DNA of 64,000 nt from an uncultured Thermoguttaceae bacterium (GCA_937951625.1 CALFBP010000001.1:58034-122033); one strand, 5' to 3'. Shown: positions 31,085 to 39,543, numbered from the stretch's first letter. Made by a program: numbers and translations. Notes: generated by a model not told the origin, from the sequence alone.

Positions 31085-33550
31085 TCACGCCACATCCATG
31101 GCAATCAAGGCGGATTGTGGCTCGGCGGAGACTGTCTGAAGCGAGGGATCGTCGACCGTTTCGTCGCCGCGCGTGCAACGCCAGAACCGCTCGAAAATAT
31201 CCTCCCAGGCGTTTTCCGCAGCGCTGCGCAAGGCCGCCTGGCGCATTTGCGCGCGGAGGTCCGCGTCGCCGATCAGTCGCTCCATGGCATCGGCCAGAGC
31301 CGCGGGGGCGCCCATATCAACGACCAGCCCGGAGCCATGCCGCTCGACGATTTCGCGAGGACCGCCCGTGTCGGAGACGATGGCGGGCAGGCCCGAGGCT
31401 TGGGCCTCCAAGACTGCATCGCCGAACGTTTCCGTGCGCGAGGGGAAGACGAACACGTCGGCGCTGGCGTAGGCCCGCGACAACAGCTCGCCCTGCAAGT
31501 AGCCGGTGAAGGCCATGCGGGGATGACGATACTTGGCACGCAACTCGGCCAACAGGGGACCTTCGCCCACGAGGGCCAAATCGACATCGTGGCGTCGCTC
31601 CGCGAGGCGCACGAAGGACTCCGCGAGAACCTCCAAATTCTTGTCCCGCGAGATGCGACCCACATAAAGGAACGTGAAACCCGATTTCAAACCGTAACGG
31701 CCCCAGAATCCGGGCCGACGCAAGTTGGGGCGGAAACGATCGAGGTCCACGCCGTGTCCGACCACATGCATCCGCGCCGGGTCGAAGCCATGCTGCTGCA
31801 ATTGCCGCGCGTAGCACTGGCTGGGAACGATGATCGCATCCATCCGCGAGTAGAACCAGACGACGTAACGCCAGGCGAGTTGTTCCATGGCGTGATCCTG
31901 GGTCATGTGGCGAACCAAAAGCGGAAAATCCGTGTGGTAAATGCCCGTCGTCCGAATGCCCAGCAGCCAAGCCGCGGCCAGACCGGTCAGACCGACCGGT
32001 CCCGGCGTCGAAATAATCAGTTCGCTGAAATGGTTCCGTTCCAAATACTCGATGATGTCCAGAAATGGCGGGAAGGAGAGTTTCTGGACTTCATACTCGG
32101 GGAGACGAAACATGCCGACAGGCGGGAAATTCGCCATCTGAAGCTCGCACTCCAGTGGGCGATCCAGGCAGGTGACCACCGTCAAGGGCTTGCCTTGCCG
32201 CCGGGCGACCGCTCCCAATCCCTGCACCGTGCGTGCCACGTCGTTGAGATCGGCCAACGTGTCGGTCAGCCAAGCCCGGCGGTCTTCGCGTTGCCCGAAA
32301 CGCCGCGCGACCGGGAAATGCGATGTCACGGCACGCAACAAGGGTTCGTCCTTATGCTGGGCCGAGAAGGCCGCCAAGTACGGCGTGATTCCCAAGGTCA
32401 CCGCAGCCAAGGAAGCAATCGACTGGAGACTGTCGATCAGCCGACCCTCCTGCACGTGCTTTTCAAACTTCCGCAAGAAACTGTAACCCAGCATGTGGGC
32501 GATCCGCGCTGCCGTCTGGAACGTGCGCCGTTCGTCGGCCGGCGTTCCCGGCGCATGGTGTTCCTCGCGGTGCCGCAACATGGCGAATTCCTCGACGATC
32601 ATGCGTTCGGCCGGGCTGAGCCGCCGCAGCTTCCGACGCATGAAAAAATTCACGGCGAAGGAGGGAACCAGATAGCTCAGGCGACCACGTTTCCGCTCGG
32701 ACTGGGTCAGCAACCGTCCGAGCAGCTCGCCAATCACGCTAGGCCGCCCATTGCCCTCGCGGAGGAAACGATCGTGATAATAGCCGTAGGCAATGTGATA
32801 AAGACTGTGCCCGAGCTTCAGACTTCCGCCTGACGAACCGCCCGCGTCATGCTCGCCCTTACGCATTAGCGCGAGGAAATCTTGGACGGTGCCCGCCGGC
32901 GGGGTTACGGTGTAAGCCGAGGCCACATAAACCCCGCTATGGTCATCGCTGCCACCAGTGAATCGTTTGATCCACGGGTTGGGGATGGTTGGTTCCAAGC
33001 CGTGGCGATCCGCCATCGCCTCGATCATCGCCGGCGTGAGGTTTTCCAACACCACCCGGGCCAATCCCGCCGCGCGACCATCGCGAGAACCATTGATTGC
33101 CTCGAATCGTTCGAATAGAAGGATCAGCTTTTCGAAATGCTCGATCGTCAGGCGACCGTTCACGCGGAACAGCGGGTGGGTGATAGAGTGGAGGATGTCG
33201 TTCTCCACCAAGTAACGCTGCAATTCGTAGATATTCGCCCGCACCTCTTGGATGGCGCGAAACTGCTCCTCGGTAATGCCGATCGCCAGACAATGGATTT
33301 TGCAGCCATCCTCGGGAAAATAGGTGGTGATTTCATTCGAGAGGAACACGCCAGGCAAATGGGCGATTTCCAAGGCCCCGGCGATGTTGTTGTGGTCCGA
33401 AATGGTAACAAAGTCCATGCCCCGTTCGCACGCTCGACGATAAATGTCGATCGGCTCTACGTAGCATTCTGGAGCCCCAACACGCCGAAGGAACCATTCG
33501 CCTGGACGATCCGAGTGTTTGCTGTGCACATGGAGGTCAGCTCTTGACAC
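31085..33550 (-). CDS. PHP-domain phosphoesterase fused to a GT4 glycosyltransferase
   Basis: This 821-residue fusion starts at a GTG. Residues about 1-260 form a PHP domain: [10 protein letters not shown] metal ligands, FVTISDHNN, and GGSDDHSG. Residues about 260-400 are a helical linker of unknown fold. Residues about 400-790 are a GT-B family 4 glycosyltransferase with [18 protein letters not shown] and YHTDFP in the N-lobe, [29 protein letters not shown], and the donor-binding [19 protein letters not shown]. The GT half resembles SqdX/PimB-like lipid glycosyltransferases. Its position just before btaA-btaB suggests that it makes a glycolipid alongside betaine lipid. The PHP half may act on a phosphate ester substrate. 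The donor sugar is unknown. Confidence 0.88.
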   Translation of the reverse strand: MSRADLHVHSKHSDRPGEWFLRRVGAPECYVEPIDIYRRACERGMDFVTISDHNNIAGALEIAHLPGVFLSNEITTYFPEDGCKIHCLAIGITEEQFRAIQEVRANIYELQRYLVENDILHSITHPLFRVNGRLTIEHFEKLILLFERFEAINGSRDGRAAGLARVVLENLTPAMIEAMADRHGLEPTIPNPWIKRFTGGSDDHSGVYVASAYTVTPPAGTVQDFLALMRKGEHDAGGSSGGSLKLGHSLYHIAYGYYHDRFLREGNGRPSVIGELLGRLLTQSERKRGRLSYLVPSFAVNFFMRRKLRRLSPAERMIVEEFAMLRHREEHHAPGTPADERRTFQTAARIAHMLGYSFLRKFEKHVQEGRLIDSLQSIASLAAVTLGITPYLAAFSAQHKDEPLLRAVTSHFPVARRFGQREDRRAWLTDTLADLNDVARTVQGLGAVARRQGKPLTVVTCLDRPLECELQMANFPPVGMFRLPEYEVQKLSFPPFLDIIEYLERNHFSELIISTPGPVGLTGLAAAWLLGIRTTGIYHTDFPLLVRHMTQDHAMEQLAWRYVVWFYSRMDAIIVPSQCYARQLQQHGFDPARMHVVGHGVDLDRFRPNLRRPGFWGRYGLKSGFTFLYVGRISRDKNLEVLAESFVRLAERRHDVDLALVGEGPLLAELRAKYRHPRMAFTGYLQGELLSRAYASADVFVFPSRTETFGDAVLEAQASGLPAIVSDTGGPREIVERHGSGLVVDMGAPAALADAMERLIGDADLRAQMRQAALRSAAENAWEDIFERFWRCTRGDETVDDPSLQTVSAEPQSALIAMDVA

Positions 33551-33593
33551 GATGCAACTCGCTGGGCAGAGGTTCGAGGGGCCATTCCAAAAC

Positions 33594-33618
33594 GCCGCCG
33601 TCCCTGCCCCACGGCGGC
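33594..33618 (-). terminator. Hairpin with short T run between the kinase gene and the PHP-GT4 gene
   Basis: Bases 33594-33601 and 33611-33618 form a perfect 8-pair G/C-rich stem with a 9-base loop. Reading leftward, GTTTTGG follows the stem. It could end the upstream histidine kinase transcript or attenuate entry into the PHP-GT4/btaAB operon, whose GTG start lies 43 bases further. The T run is short, so the call is moderate. Confidence 0.45.
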
Positions 33619-33817
33619 TGGTTCAAGAACTGCCCGCGTCCGTAAATCAATTGACTGGATGCTGCGCCGGAAGGCTCGCTTGCCTTGCGCGACGTGCGAA
33701 ATTATGACCGGGGTAGGTGAGTGCTTCGTTAGCGGGTTGCAAAAAAAACGTTAAAACCAGAAACAACTTTCACTCCACTTCAGTTTGTTCGCACAGGGAT
33801 GACTTGCCAGGCCAAGG

Positions 33818-35284
33818 CTACGCGTGCAGCGGCAGTTCCAACGTGAACATGGCGCCGCCATCCGGGCGATTGGTTGCCAGCAAAGTGCCACCGTGTTCCC
33901 TGGCAATGCGGTGGCTGACCGCCAGTCCCAGTCCCGTGCCTGATTCCTTACTCGTGACGAAGGGTTCAAAAATCCGGTCCAGGACCGGCTGGGGGATCCC
34001 CGTGCCACGATCCGAAACGCAGACGCGGCAAACGCCGTCCCGTGGAGAGTCGCTTTCGATGGCGATCTCCAACGTACCGCCGCTGGGCATGGCCTCGATA
34101 CCGTTGAGTAGCAAATTGACCAGAATCTGATGGAGTTGTTCCGGATCGCCATTGACCATGACGGGTACATGGGGCAGGCGTTCCGCGATGACGACGCCCT
34201 GTTGCCGTGCCCGACCTTCGATCAGATTCAAGGCCCGCCGCACCGTGGTGCGCAAATCGTGGGGCACGCGGTGCAGCGCTGGCGGCTTGGCGAAATCCAA
34301 AAGGTCCTGGATGATCGTCTCCATGCGGCCGATCTCGCGCTGCACGACTTGAAGTTGCTTCCGCGCGGCCTCGTGCTCGATTTGCCGCTTCACCGTCTGA
34401 ATGAGCAGTTTGACGGAGGTGAGCGGATTGCGAAGTTCGTGGGCGATGCCGGCGGCCAACTCCCCTACGGCCGCCAGGCGTTCGGCCGACATGGCCTGAC
34501 GGCGGGTCTGATGGAGCTCCTCCATCACGTGGCGGATGCGGGAGGCGATAGCTTGGACCTGTTGCTGGAGTCCCGGCAGGTCGCCTAGTTGGCGAATATC
34601 GACGGAGCCCACGTCGCGTTGAAGGTCGCCTGCCGCATCCCGTAACGTTACGCTGATCTGCGAGATCGATCGGTTCAGGCCTCGCGCCACCCAAAGGCCA
34701 TACACCACGCCCGCGATCGGGCCTAACCCGAGGAACGTGAACCGAACCACCTGGAGGGCCGTTCGCAGCGAGGCGATCCGCGCCATGGATTCGGCGAGCA
34801 GACGTTCGTTGAGGAGGATCAGTTCACGGCAGGGTTCCGCCACGGAGCGGGCCAAGCGGATCAACTTCTCGCGCTCTGCGGCCTGCGAGGCCAGAAGATC
34901 GGTCAAACCGAGCGGCTGCAAGCGACGCGTCACCTGGTCGCGATACACGGCGAAATGGTCTTGCACGGCCCGGATCAGGACCTGCTCCTCGTCGGTCAAA
35001 GCGGTTTTCTCGGCCTCACTCAAATGCCGCGTGAAGGCGCTCTCCCATTCGGTCACCTCGACGCGGACCTCTGGGCGATCTTTGACGCCGGATTCCATCA
35101 CCGCGGCGTGAAGGCGCCACAACGCCGCCTGCATTGCCCAGGCCTCGCGGATCGTGGCCACGTTGTCCGCCAGGGCCCTTGCCTGATATTCATCCACCCA
35201 CACCATGGTGTACGTGGTGATGCTGCTGGCGGCAATCCACAGCACGCTCACCAGGATCGTTGGACCAATAATCTTTCGCCACAT
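33818..35284 (-). CDS. Membrane sensor histidine kinase (NtrB/ZraS-like)
   Basis: The 488-residue kinase begins MWRKIIGPTILVSVLWIAAS, a membrane helix. A periplasmic, mostly helical sensor (about 30-180) follows, then a second helix near 186-205 (FTFLGLGPIAGVVYGLWVAR) and a HAMP-like linker. His282 in GIAHELRNPLTSVKL is the phosphorylated residue. The ATPase part has QILVNLLLNGIEAMPSGG (N box), SDRGTGIPQPVLDRIFEPF (G1/F) and GTGLGLAVSHRIAREHGG (G2). The frame continues upstream to 35584, but the ATG at 35284 opens directly into the membrane helix. No NtrC-type partner is adjacent. The divergent neighbour is a CsrA-receiver fusion, so that gene is the obvious candidate partner. Confidence 0.92.
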   Translation of the reverse strand: MWRKIIGPTILVSVLWIAASSITTYTMVWVDEYQARALADNVATIREAWAMQAALWRLHAAVMESGVKDRPEVRVEVTEWESAFTRHLSEAEKTALTDEEQVLIRAVQDHFAVYRDQVTRRLQPLGLTDLLASQAAEREKLIRLARSVAEPCRELILLNERLLAESMARIASLRTALQVVRFTFLGLGPIAGVVYGLWVARGLNRSISQISVTLRDAAGDLQRDVGSVDIRQLGDLPGLQQQVQAIASRIRHVMEELHQTRRQAMSAERLAAVGELAAGIAHELRNPLTSVKLLIQTVKRQIEHEAARKQLQVVQREIGRMETIIQDLLDFAKPPALHRVPHDLRTTVRRALNLIEGRARQQGVVIAERLPHVPVMVNGDPEQLHQILVNLLLNGIEAMPSGGTLEIAIESDSPRDGVCRVCVSDRGTGIPQPVLDRIFEPFVTSKESGTGLGLAVSHRIAREHGGTLLATNRPDGGAMFTLELPLHA

Positions 35285-35727
35285 GGTTTCGCTCTCAGGG
35301 CAAGACGTGCTTGCCGCGGCTTCGCGCGGACCCGAGCCTCGGACCTTCGCCGTAGAGCCAACAGCGTCGGCGCGTGGCGACGTCCCTTTGCCCGGGCCTG
35401 AAGATCCGGCGATCTTCAACCGTGCGGAAGCGCTATTGTCGCTCGACCTGCGACAGGCTGACAAGGTGTTTTTCAAAAGGCGAAGGACAGCGAATTTGGG
35501 GTACCCAGGGAGGCATTTTGCCAAAGTCATGCTTGTTGGGGGTTTCCGAGCGATGGGTGGAAAATTTTTTTCCCCCGTGCTCAATTTTTGGCCGCCCGTT
35601 CAGGGCCACCGCCGGAGCCTTTTGCTCGTCTTCAGCGTGCCGCAATCAGCAATTTCTCGGCTTTTGGTGCAAACCAGAAAGTGATCTGCGCGGAGCAGAG
35701 GCGGAGCTCGGGTGATGCCGGCCGGTT

Positions 35728-35743
35728 TGGCACGCTTCTTGCT
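35728..35743 (+). promoter_or_regulatory. Sigma-54 (RpoN) promoter of the CsrA-receiver gene
   Basis: The sequence TGGCACG, four bases, TTGCT matches the sigma-54 consensus TGGCACG-N4-TTGCW exactly. The -24 GG is at 35729-35730 and the -12 GC at 35741-35742, ten bases apart as required. Transcription would start near 35754, about 30 bases before the ATG at 35783. Such promoters need an AAA+ activator bound upstream. Confidence 0.85.
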
Positions 35744-35761
35744 AAGTAAGGCAGCAACATC

Positions 35762-35782
35762 GTGTTCCGAGGAGTGCGGCAC
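35762..35782 (+). promoter_or_regulatory. Hairpin presenting a GGA-containing Shine-Dalgarno in its loop
   Basis: GTG (35762-35764) pairs with CAC (35780-35782), and CCG (35767-35769) with CGG (35777-35779), with a two-base bulge. The seven-base loop AGGAGTG contains the Shine-Dalgarno AGGAG, eight bases before the ATG. A GGA in a hairpin loop over the ribosome binding site is the classic CsrA target. The stem is short, so this is tentative. Confidence 0.45.
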
Positions 35783-36397
35783 ATGTTGATTCTCTCCAGA
35801 CGAGTGGGGGAGGAGATCGTCCTCCCGAGCGCGCGGCTGACAATCTCCGTGCTCGGCACATCCAGCAGCCGCGTTCGGCTGGGTTTTATTGGACCGCCGG
35901 AGGTCACCGTGCAACGCAAGGAGGTCTGGGAGCGGGCGACCAACGCTAAAAAGCCGTGTGAATTTTCAGACCCGGCGAATGGCGGGTGTGCGCCTTCCGC
36001 GCGCGTGCTGATCGCCGATGCCGACGACTGTTTACGGGAATCCTACCGGACGTGCCTTGAAGGTCAGGGGTTTGTCGTCATCGGGGCCGCCAGCGGCTTG
36101 GAATGCGTGGCGAGACTCCGCGACTCGTCGCCCGACATCCTGGTTCTCGATCCCGCCGTGCCTTGGGGCGGCGGCGACGGCGTGCTGGCCATGATGGACG
36201 AAGAACCGGACGTGCCGCGAGTCCCTGTGATCGTGGTGGCTTCGCACCTTGATCGCGGCGTCCTTTACCGGCTCGCTCCCTTCGGCATCGACGATTTTCA
36301 CGTGAAACCGCTGAGGGCCAATCCGTTGGCCGAGCGCATCCGCGCGGTCCTACGACGTCGGTCGGCTGAGGGGCAGCCGGCCGTTCGCCAAGCTTGA
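35783..36397 (+). CDS. csrA: CsrA RNA-binding domain fused to a response-regulator receiver domain
   Basis: This is a 204-residue fusion. Residues 1-57 are CsrA: MLILSRRVGEEIVL, LTISVLG, VRLGFIGPPEVTVQRKEVW. The N-terminal strand and Arg45 (E. coli Arg44) used for RNA binding are kept. After a short linker, residues 74-192 are a receiver domain with acidic pocket Asp79/Asp81/Asp82, phospho-acceptor Asp123 in DILVLDP, Ser154 and Lys175 in HVKP. All residues needed for phosphorylation are present. Family knowledge: CsrA dimers bind GGA motifs in mRNA leaders. Inference: phosphorylation tunes RNA binding. The frame opens at 35762, but the conserved MLIL start and AGGAG site set the ATG at 35783. 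Its likely kinase is divergent. Confidence 0.9.
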   Translation: MLILSRRVGEEIVLPSARLTISVLGTSSSRVRLGFIGPPEVTVQRKEVWERATNAKKPCEFSDPANGGCAPSARVLIADADDCLRESYRTCLEGQGFVVIGAASGLECVARLRDSSPDILVLDPAVPWGGGDGVLAMMDEEPDVPRVPVIVVASHLDRGVLYRLAPFGIDDFHVKPLRANPLAERIRAVLRRRSAEGQPAVRQA

Positions 36398-36533
36398 CAA
36401 GATTGAACTGTTCGGAAAACTCATCGAACTTCGAAAGCGGGGACGTTGTTTCAAGACTCTCCGGCAGCTTGCATGGGATGCGGCCATGGTTCCCCCTAGG
36501 AACTAGCTACGTTCGAACAAGGGAGATCGTGCG

Positions 36534-38000
36534 ATGATTACCGTGATCATTCCCGTACTCAATGAATGCGAAACGGTCGCTTCGGTGATTCACTTCGTGC
36601 GCCGCGATCCGAACGTCAGCGAGGTGATCGTGGTGGACGACGGTTCGATCGACGGGACGCAGGAACTGGCCCGCGCGGCTGGCGCCTCGGTCATCACCAG
36701 TACGTTGCTCGGCAAGGGCGCCTCGATGGAAGACGGGATGAAGGCCGCCCGAAATGAGGTTCTGCTTTATCTCGATGGCGACTTGGGGCAGCTTCGAGAG
36801 GACCTCGTCCGGGCAATGACCGATCCCATCTTGGAGGACCGCGCGGACTTCGTGAAGGCCAAGTTTTCGCGGAGCGCTGGCCGAGTCACTACGTTGACCG
36901 CCCAGCCCTTGCTGCGGACCTTCTTTCCCGAATTGGCGCATTTCGAGCAGCCCTTGGGGGGCATTGTCGCGGCCCGACGCTCTGTCCTCCGCCGTGTTTC
37001 CTTCGAAAACGATTATGGCGTGGACATCGGCTTGTTGATCGATGTGGCCTTGTCCGGGGCGCGGGTCGTGGAAGTGGACATCGGGCGCATCGAGCACGAT
37101 AGTCAGCCCTTGGAAACGCTTGGCGACATGGCCGCGCAAGTGGTTCGCACGTTGCTGGACCGGGCGGCCAAATATGGTCGTTTGAATCCGGCGCACCTGA
37201 GCGAAGTCCGCGAAGTCGAGCGTCACGCCGAAGCCGAGCTATCGATCCTGCTTCAAAAGACAGGCCGCACCGAGCGCCTCGCCCTGTTCGACATGGACGG
37301 CGTGCTCTTGAGCGACCGATTCATCGTGCGGCTGGCGGAACGCACACGAAAGCTCCGCGAGCTGTCGAATTTCCTCGACAAGCAATCCTTCTCGCCCGAT
37401 GAACGCACGCGACACATTGCCAGGCTTTTCGCTGGCGTTCCCCGACAGGTCTTCGAGCAAACCGCCCGCGACATCCCTTTGATTCGCGGCGCTCGCGATA
37501 CGGTGGTGGGGCTTCGCCGGGCGGGGTTTCGCGTGGGCATCGTGACCGACAGCTTCCGCGTCGTGTCGGAGATCGTGCGGCGGAGGGTGTTCGCCGACTT
37601 CAGCATCGCGCACCTGATGCGGTTCTGCCGGGGCGTGGCCACGGGCGAGGTCACGCTCTCGCCGGCCATGGTCCATCCGGAGGGGTGTTCTCGGCATCCG
37701 CGCTGCAAGCTCAACGCCATGCTTCACCTGGTCGAGAAGATGGGCATCGGCCCGGAAAACGTGCTCGCCGTGGGCGATAGCGAAAACGATATTTGTCTCT
37801 TGGAAGCGGCGGGCGAGTCGGTGGCCTACTGCCCGACCTCCACGCGCGTCCGCGACGCGGCGCGGCATGTTGTCCGCGGCGATCTCAGCCAGATCCTCTC
37901 GCTGGTGATCCCCTCGCGTCAACCGACCGAGGCCAACCCTCATCCCGAGGGATTGCGCCCGCGATTCCGTCCCACGTTTTCAAGCCCTATCTGGTCCTGA
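36534..38000 (+). CDS. GpgS-like glycosyltransferase (GT81) fused to a SerB-like HAD phosphatase
   Basis: This 488-residue protein is likely bifunctional. Residues 1-235 match glucosyl-3-phosphoglycerate synthase: VIIPVLNECETV, EVIVVDDGSIDGT, LLGKGASMEDGM, metal site DGD at 81-83, EQPLGGIVAARR, NDYGVDIGLLID, and His188 in IEHDSQPLETLG. Residues about 248-465 are a HAD phosphatase of the phosphoserine-phosphatase type: LFDMDGVLLSD (Asp253, Asp255), IVTDSF, and VGDSENDICLL. Inference: the first half makes glucosyl-3-phosphoglycerate from NDP-glucose and 3-phosphoglycerate, and the second removes the phosphate to give the osmolyte glucosylglycerate. A GGGAG site precedes the ATG. It lies 136 bases after the CsrA-receiver gene and may be its target. 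Confidence 0.85.
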   Translation: MITVIIPVLNECETVASVIHFVRRDPNVSEVIVVDDGSIDGTQELARAAGASVITSTLLGKGASMEDGMKAARNEVLLYLDGDLGQLREDLVRAMTDPILEDRADFVKAKFSRSAGRVTTLTAQPLLRTFFPELAHFEQPLGGIVAARRSVLRRVSFENDYGVDIGLLIDVALSGARVVEVDIGRIEHDSQPLETLGDMAAQVVRTLLDRAAKYGRLNPAHLSEVREVERHAEAELSILLQKTGRTERLALFDMDGVLLSDRFIVRLAERTRKLRELSNFLDKQSFSPDERTRHIARLFAGVPRQVFEQTARDIPLIRGARDTVVGLRRAGFRVGIVTDSFRVVSEIVRRRVFADFSIAHLMRFCRGVATGEVTLSPAMVHPEGCSRHPRCKLNAMLHLVEKMGIGPENVLAVGDSENDICLLEAAGESVAYCPTSTRVRDAARHVVRGDLSQILSLVIPSRQPTEANPHPEGLRPRFRPTFSSPIWS

Positions 38001-38085
38001 CCGAGTGCCGACAGTCGCAAGCCGCCGCCGCGTGCGTTCGAACCCGGCTACCCCTCGGCAAACAGCACTCAGTCGCTCAAGCGGC

Positions 38086-38394
38086 TCACGCCGGAGTAAG
38101 AATGCGGAGCGAAACCTCTTGGACAAGTGGTTTGACCGCCTTTCGGTACTCGACCATGTGAGGGGCGATGAGGTGCGCCTCCAGGGCCGCGACACTGGCC
38201 CACTTCTCGACCACGGTGACGACATTGGGCCGTGGCGGGCTTTGCATTCCGATGCTCGTGGCCACGTCGATCATCGGTGCGTACTCCAGGCAACCTGGCT
38301 CTTGCAAGACCTTCGGCACCACGCGGCGGAATTCGGTGAGAAAGGCCTCGCGCTGTCCTTCGGCAATTTCGATCGTGGCGATCACGCAAATCAT
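38086..38394 (-). CDS. Antibiotic biosynthesis monooxygenase (ABM/YgiN-like) domain protein
   Basis: This is a 102-residue single ABM domain: MICVIATIEIAEGQREAFL at the start, a central LQEPGCLEYAPMIDV, a VVTVVEKWASVAALEAHL block with the conserved Trp, and the helix PHMVEYRKAVKPLV. Such small dimeric proteins include quinol monooxygenases and stress-linked enzymes, but many are uncharacterised. The longer open frame starts six codons upstream. GGAG eight bases before the ATG at 38394 favours the shorter form. It is followed on the same strand by nothing related and lies 21 bases downstream of the MenC-like gene, probably as one operon. Confidence 0.8.
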   Translation of the reverse strand: MICVIATIEIAEGQREAFLTEFRRVVPKVLQEPGCLEYAPMIDVATSIGMQSPPRPNVVTVVEKWASVAALEAHLIAPHMVEYRKAVKPLVQEVSLRILTPA

Positions 38395-38415
38395 GGCTAG
38401 GGTCTCCGGCAAAGC

Positions 38416-39543
38416 TTAACCGTGATGAGTCAGATGGGCCTTGGCCAAACTATGCTTTTCGACCCACGCGAGGTCCGGCTCGAAGCCGATGCCGGGAGTG
38501 GACCAAAGGGGCACGCGCAACACGCCGTCGGAGGAATCGCGCACGGGTTCCAGCGGTTCGCCCAGGTCCTCGTGGAAGACTTCGGAGGCCACGAAGAAAT
38601 CGGCGGGGTAGGTGCAATTGGCCTTCGACGCCAAGGCCAGGCCGATCCGCATACCGATTGCGGATTGCAAGGGGGCGCCGACCCAGCAGGCCACGCCTTG
38701 AGCCTGGCAGGCGTCATGGATGGCTACCGCCGTGGTCAAGCCGCCCACGCGGCCTGGTTTCAGATTGATGTATTTCGCGCTATGCAACTCCAAGGCCATG
38801 TCGGCCTGTTGCGGGGTGGTGATCGATTCGTCGAGGCATAACGGCGTGCGGATGGTTTCCTGGACCATGGCGTGGCCGACCAAGTCGTCGGGCGCAAGCG
38901 GCTGTTCGATCATGGCCAGCATGAAATCGTCCAAGCGGCACAGCATATCCATGTGATTCAAGGTCAAGTCGCCTTCGACATCGATATGGATGCGTTGGGC
39001 GGGAAAGTCCTGCCGCACGATATTCAACATGTGGACATCCCAGCCGGGGCGAAACTTCAGTTCCACGCGGCTGTAGCCCGCGTCGAAGACCCGTTTCAAC
39101 GCCTCCAACAACTGGTCGATGGTCTCCATGCGATCGAACGAGGCGCCGACCTCGATGGCGTCGCGGACGTTGCCCAGGAGTTGGTGCAGCGGCTTCCCTT
39201 CCGCCTTGGCCTTCATGTCCCACCAGGCGGTGTCGAGGGCGGCCTTGGCATAAGGGTTCCCTCGAAACGGGGCGAGCCGTTCCTGCAATTCCTGGCCCGT
39301 ACGCACCTCGCCGCCGAGGAGCCGCGGCGCAAGCCAGTCGCGGACGCCAAGGAAAACGCTCGAGGCCCATTCCGGACCCAAGAGCGGTGCGTTGCCGGGA
39401 CTGGCCTCGCCCCAGCCGCTCGCTCCGTCGCAACGCAAGCGCACAAGCACCGTCTCCAGCGCGGTGAACGGACCGCACGGCGTCGATCTCGGCTGACGCA
39501 GCGGCAACGCAACCTGATAAATGTCGATGGCTTCAATCAGCAT
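38416..39543 (-). CDS. Enolase-superfamily protein, MenC/N-acylamino-acid racemase-like
   Basis: This 375-residue member of the muconate lactonising subgroup resembles o-succinylbenzoate synthase/N-succinylamino-acid racemase. Metal ligands are Asp188 (IHIDVEG), Glu213 (MIEQPLAPDD) and Asp238 (LCLDESI). The general acid-base Lys262 (INLKPGRVGG) is present, and so is Lys163. The first Lys of the usual KxK motif is replaced by Glu161 (RVELKFRPGWD). The C-terminal GAPLQSAIGMRIGLALAS loop fits the family. No menaquinone-branch (menF, menD, menB) genes are nearby, so an amino-acid epimerase or racemase role is as likely as MenC. It lies between trpE and an ABM-domain gene on the same strand. Confidence 0.85.
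   Translation of the reverse strand: MLIEAIDIYQVALPLRQPRSTPCGPFTALETVLVRLRCDGASGWGEASPGNAPLLGPEWASSVFLGVRDWLAPRLLGGEVRTGQELQERLAPFRGNPYAKAALDTAWWDMKAKAEGKPLHQLLGNVRDAIEVGASFDRMETIDQLLEALKRVFDAGYSRVELKFRPGWDVHMLNIVRQDFPAQRIHIDVEGDLTLNHMDMLCRLDDFMLAMIEQPLAPDDLVGHAMVQETIRTPLCLDESITTPQQADMALELHSAKYINLKPGRVGGLTTAVAIHDACQAQGVACWVGAPLQSAIGMRIGLALASKANCTYPADFFVASEVFHEDLGEPLEPVRDSSDGVLRVPLWSTPGIGFEPDLAWVEKHSLAKAHLTHHG

Larger units (their letters stand above)
35285..35782. other. Divergent regulatory region between kinase and CsrA-receiver genes
   Basis: It holds the sigma-54 promoter at 35728-35743 and the translational hairpin at 35762-35782. At about 35559-35576 there is a near-palindromic A/T tract within GGAAAA-TTTTTTTCC, which could be a curved or protein-binding site. 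No gene is seen. Confidence 0.5.

Noticed and set aside
33740..33750. A run of eight T on the minus strand downstream of the kinase gene as an intrinsic terminator
   Set aside because: No stem precedes it on that strand; the hairpin at 33594-33618 is a better candidate.
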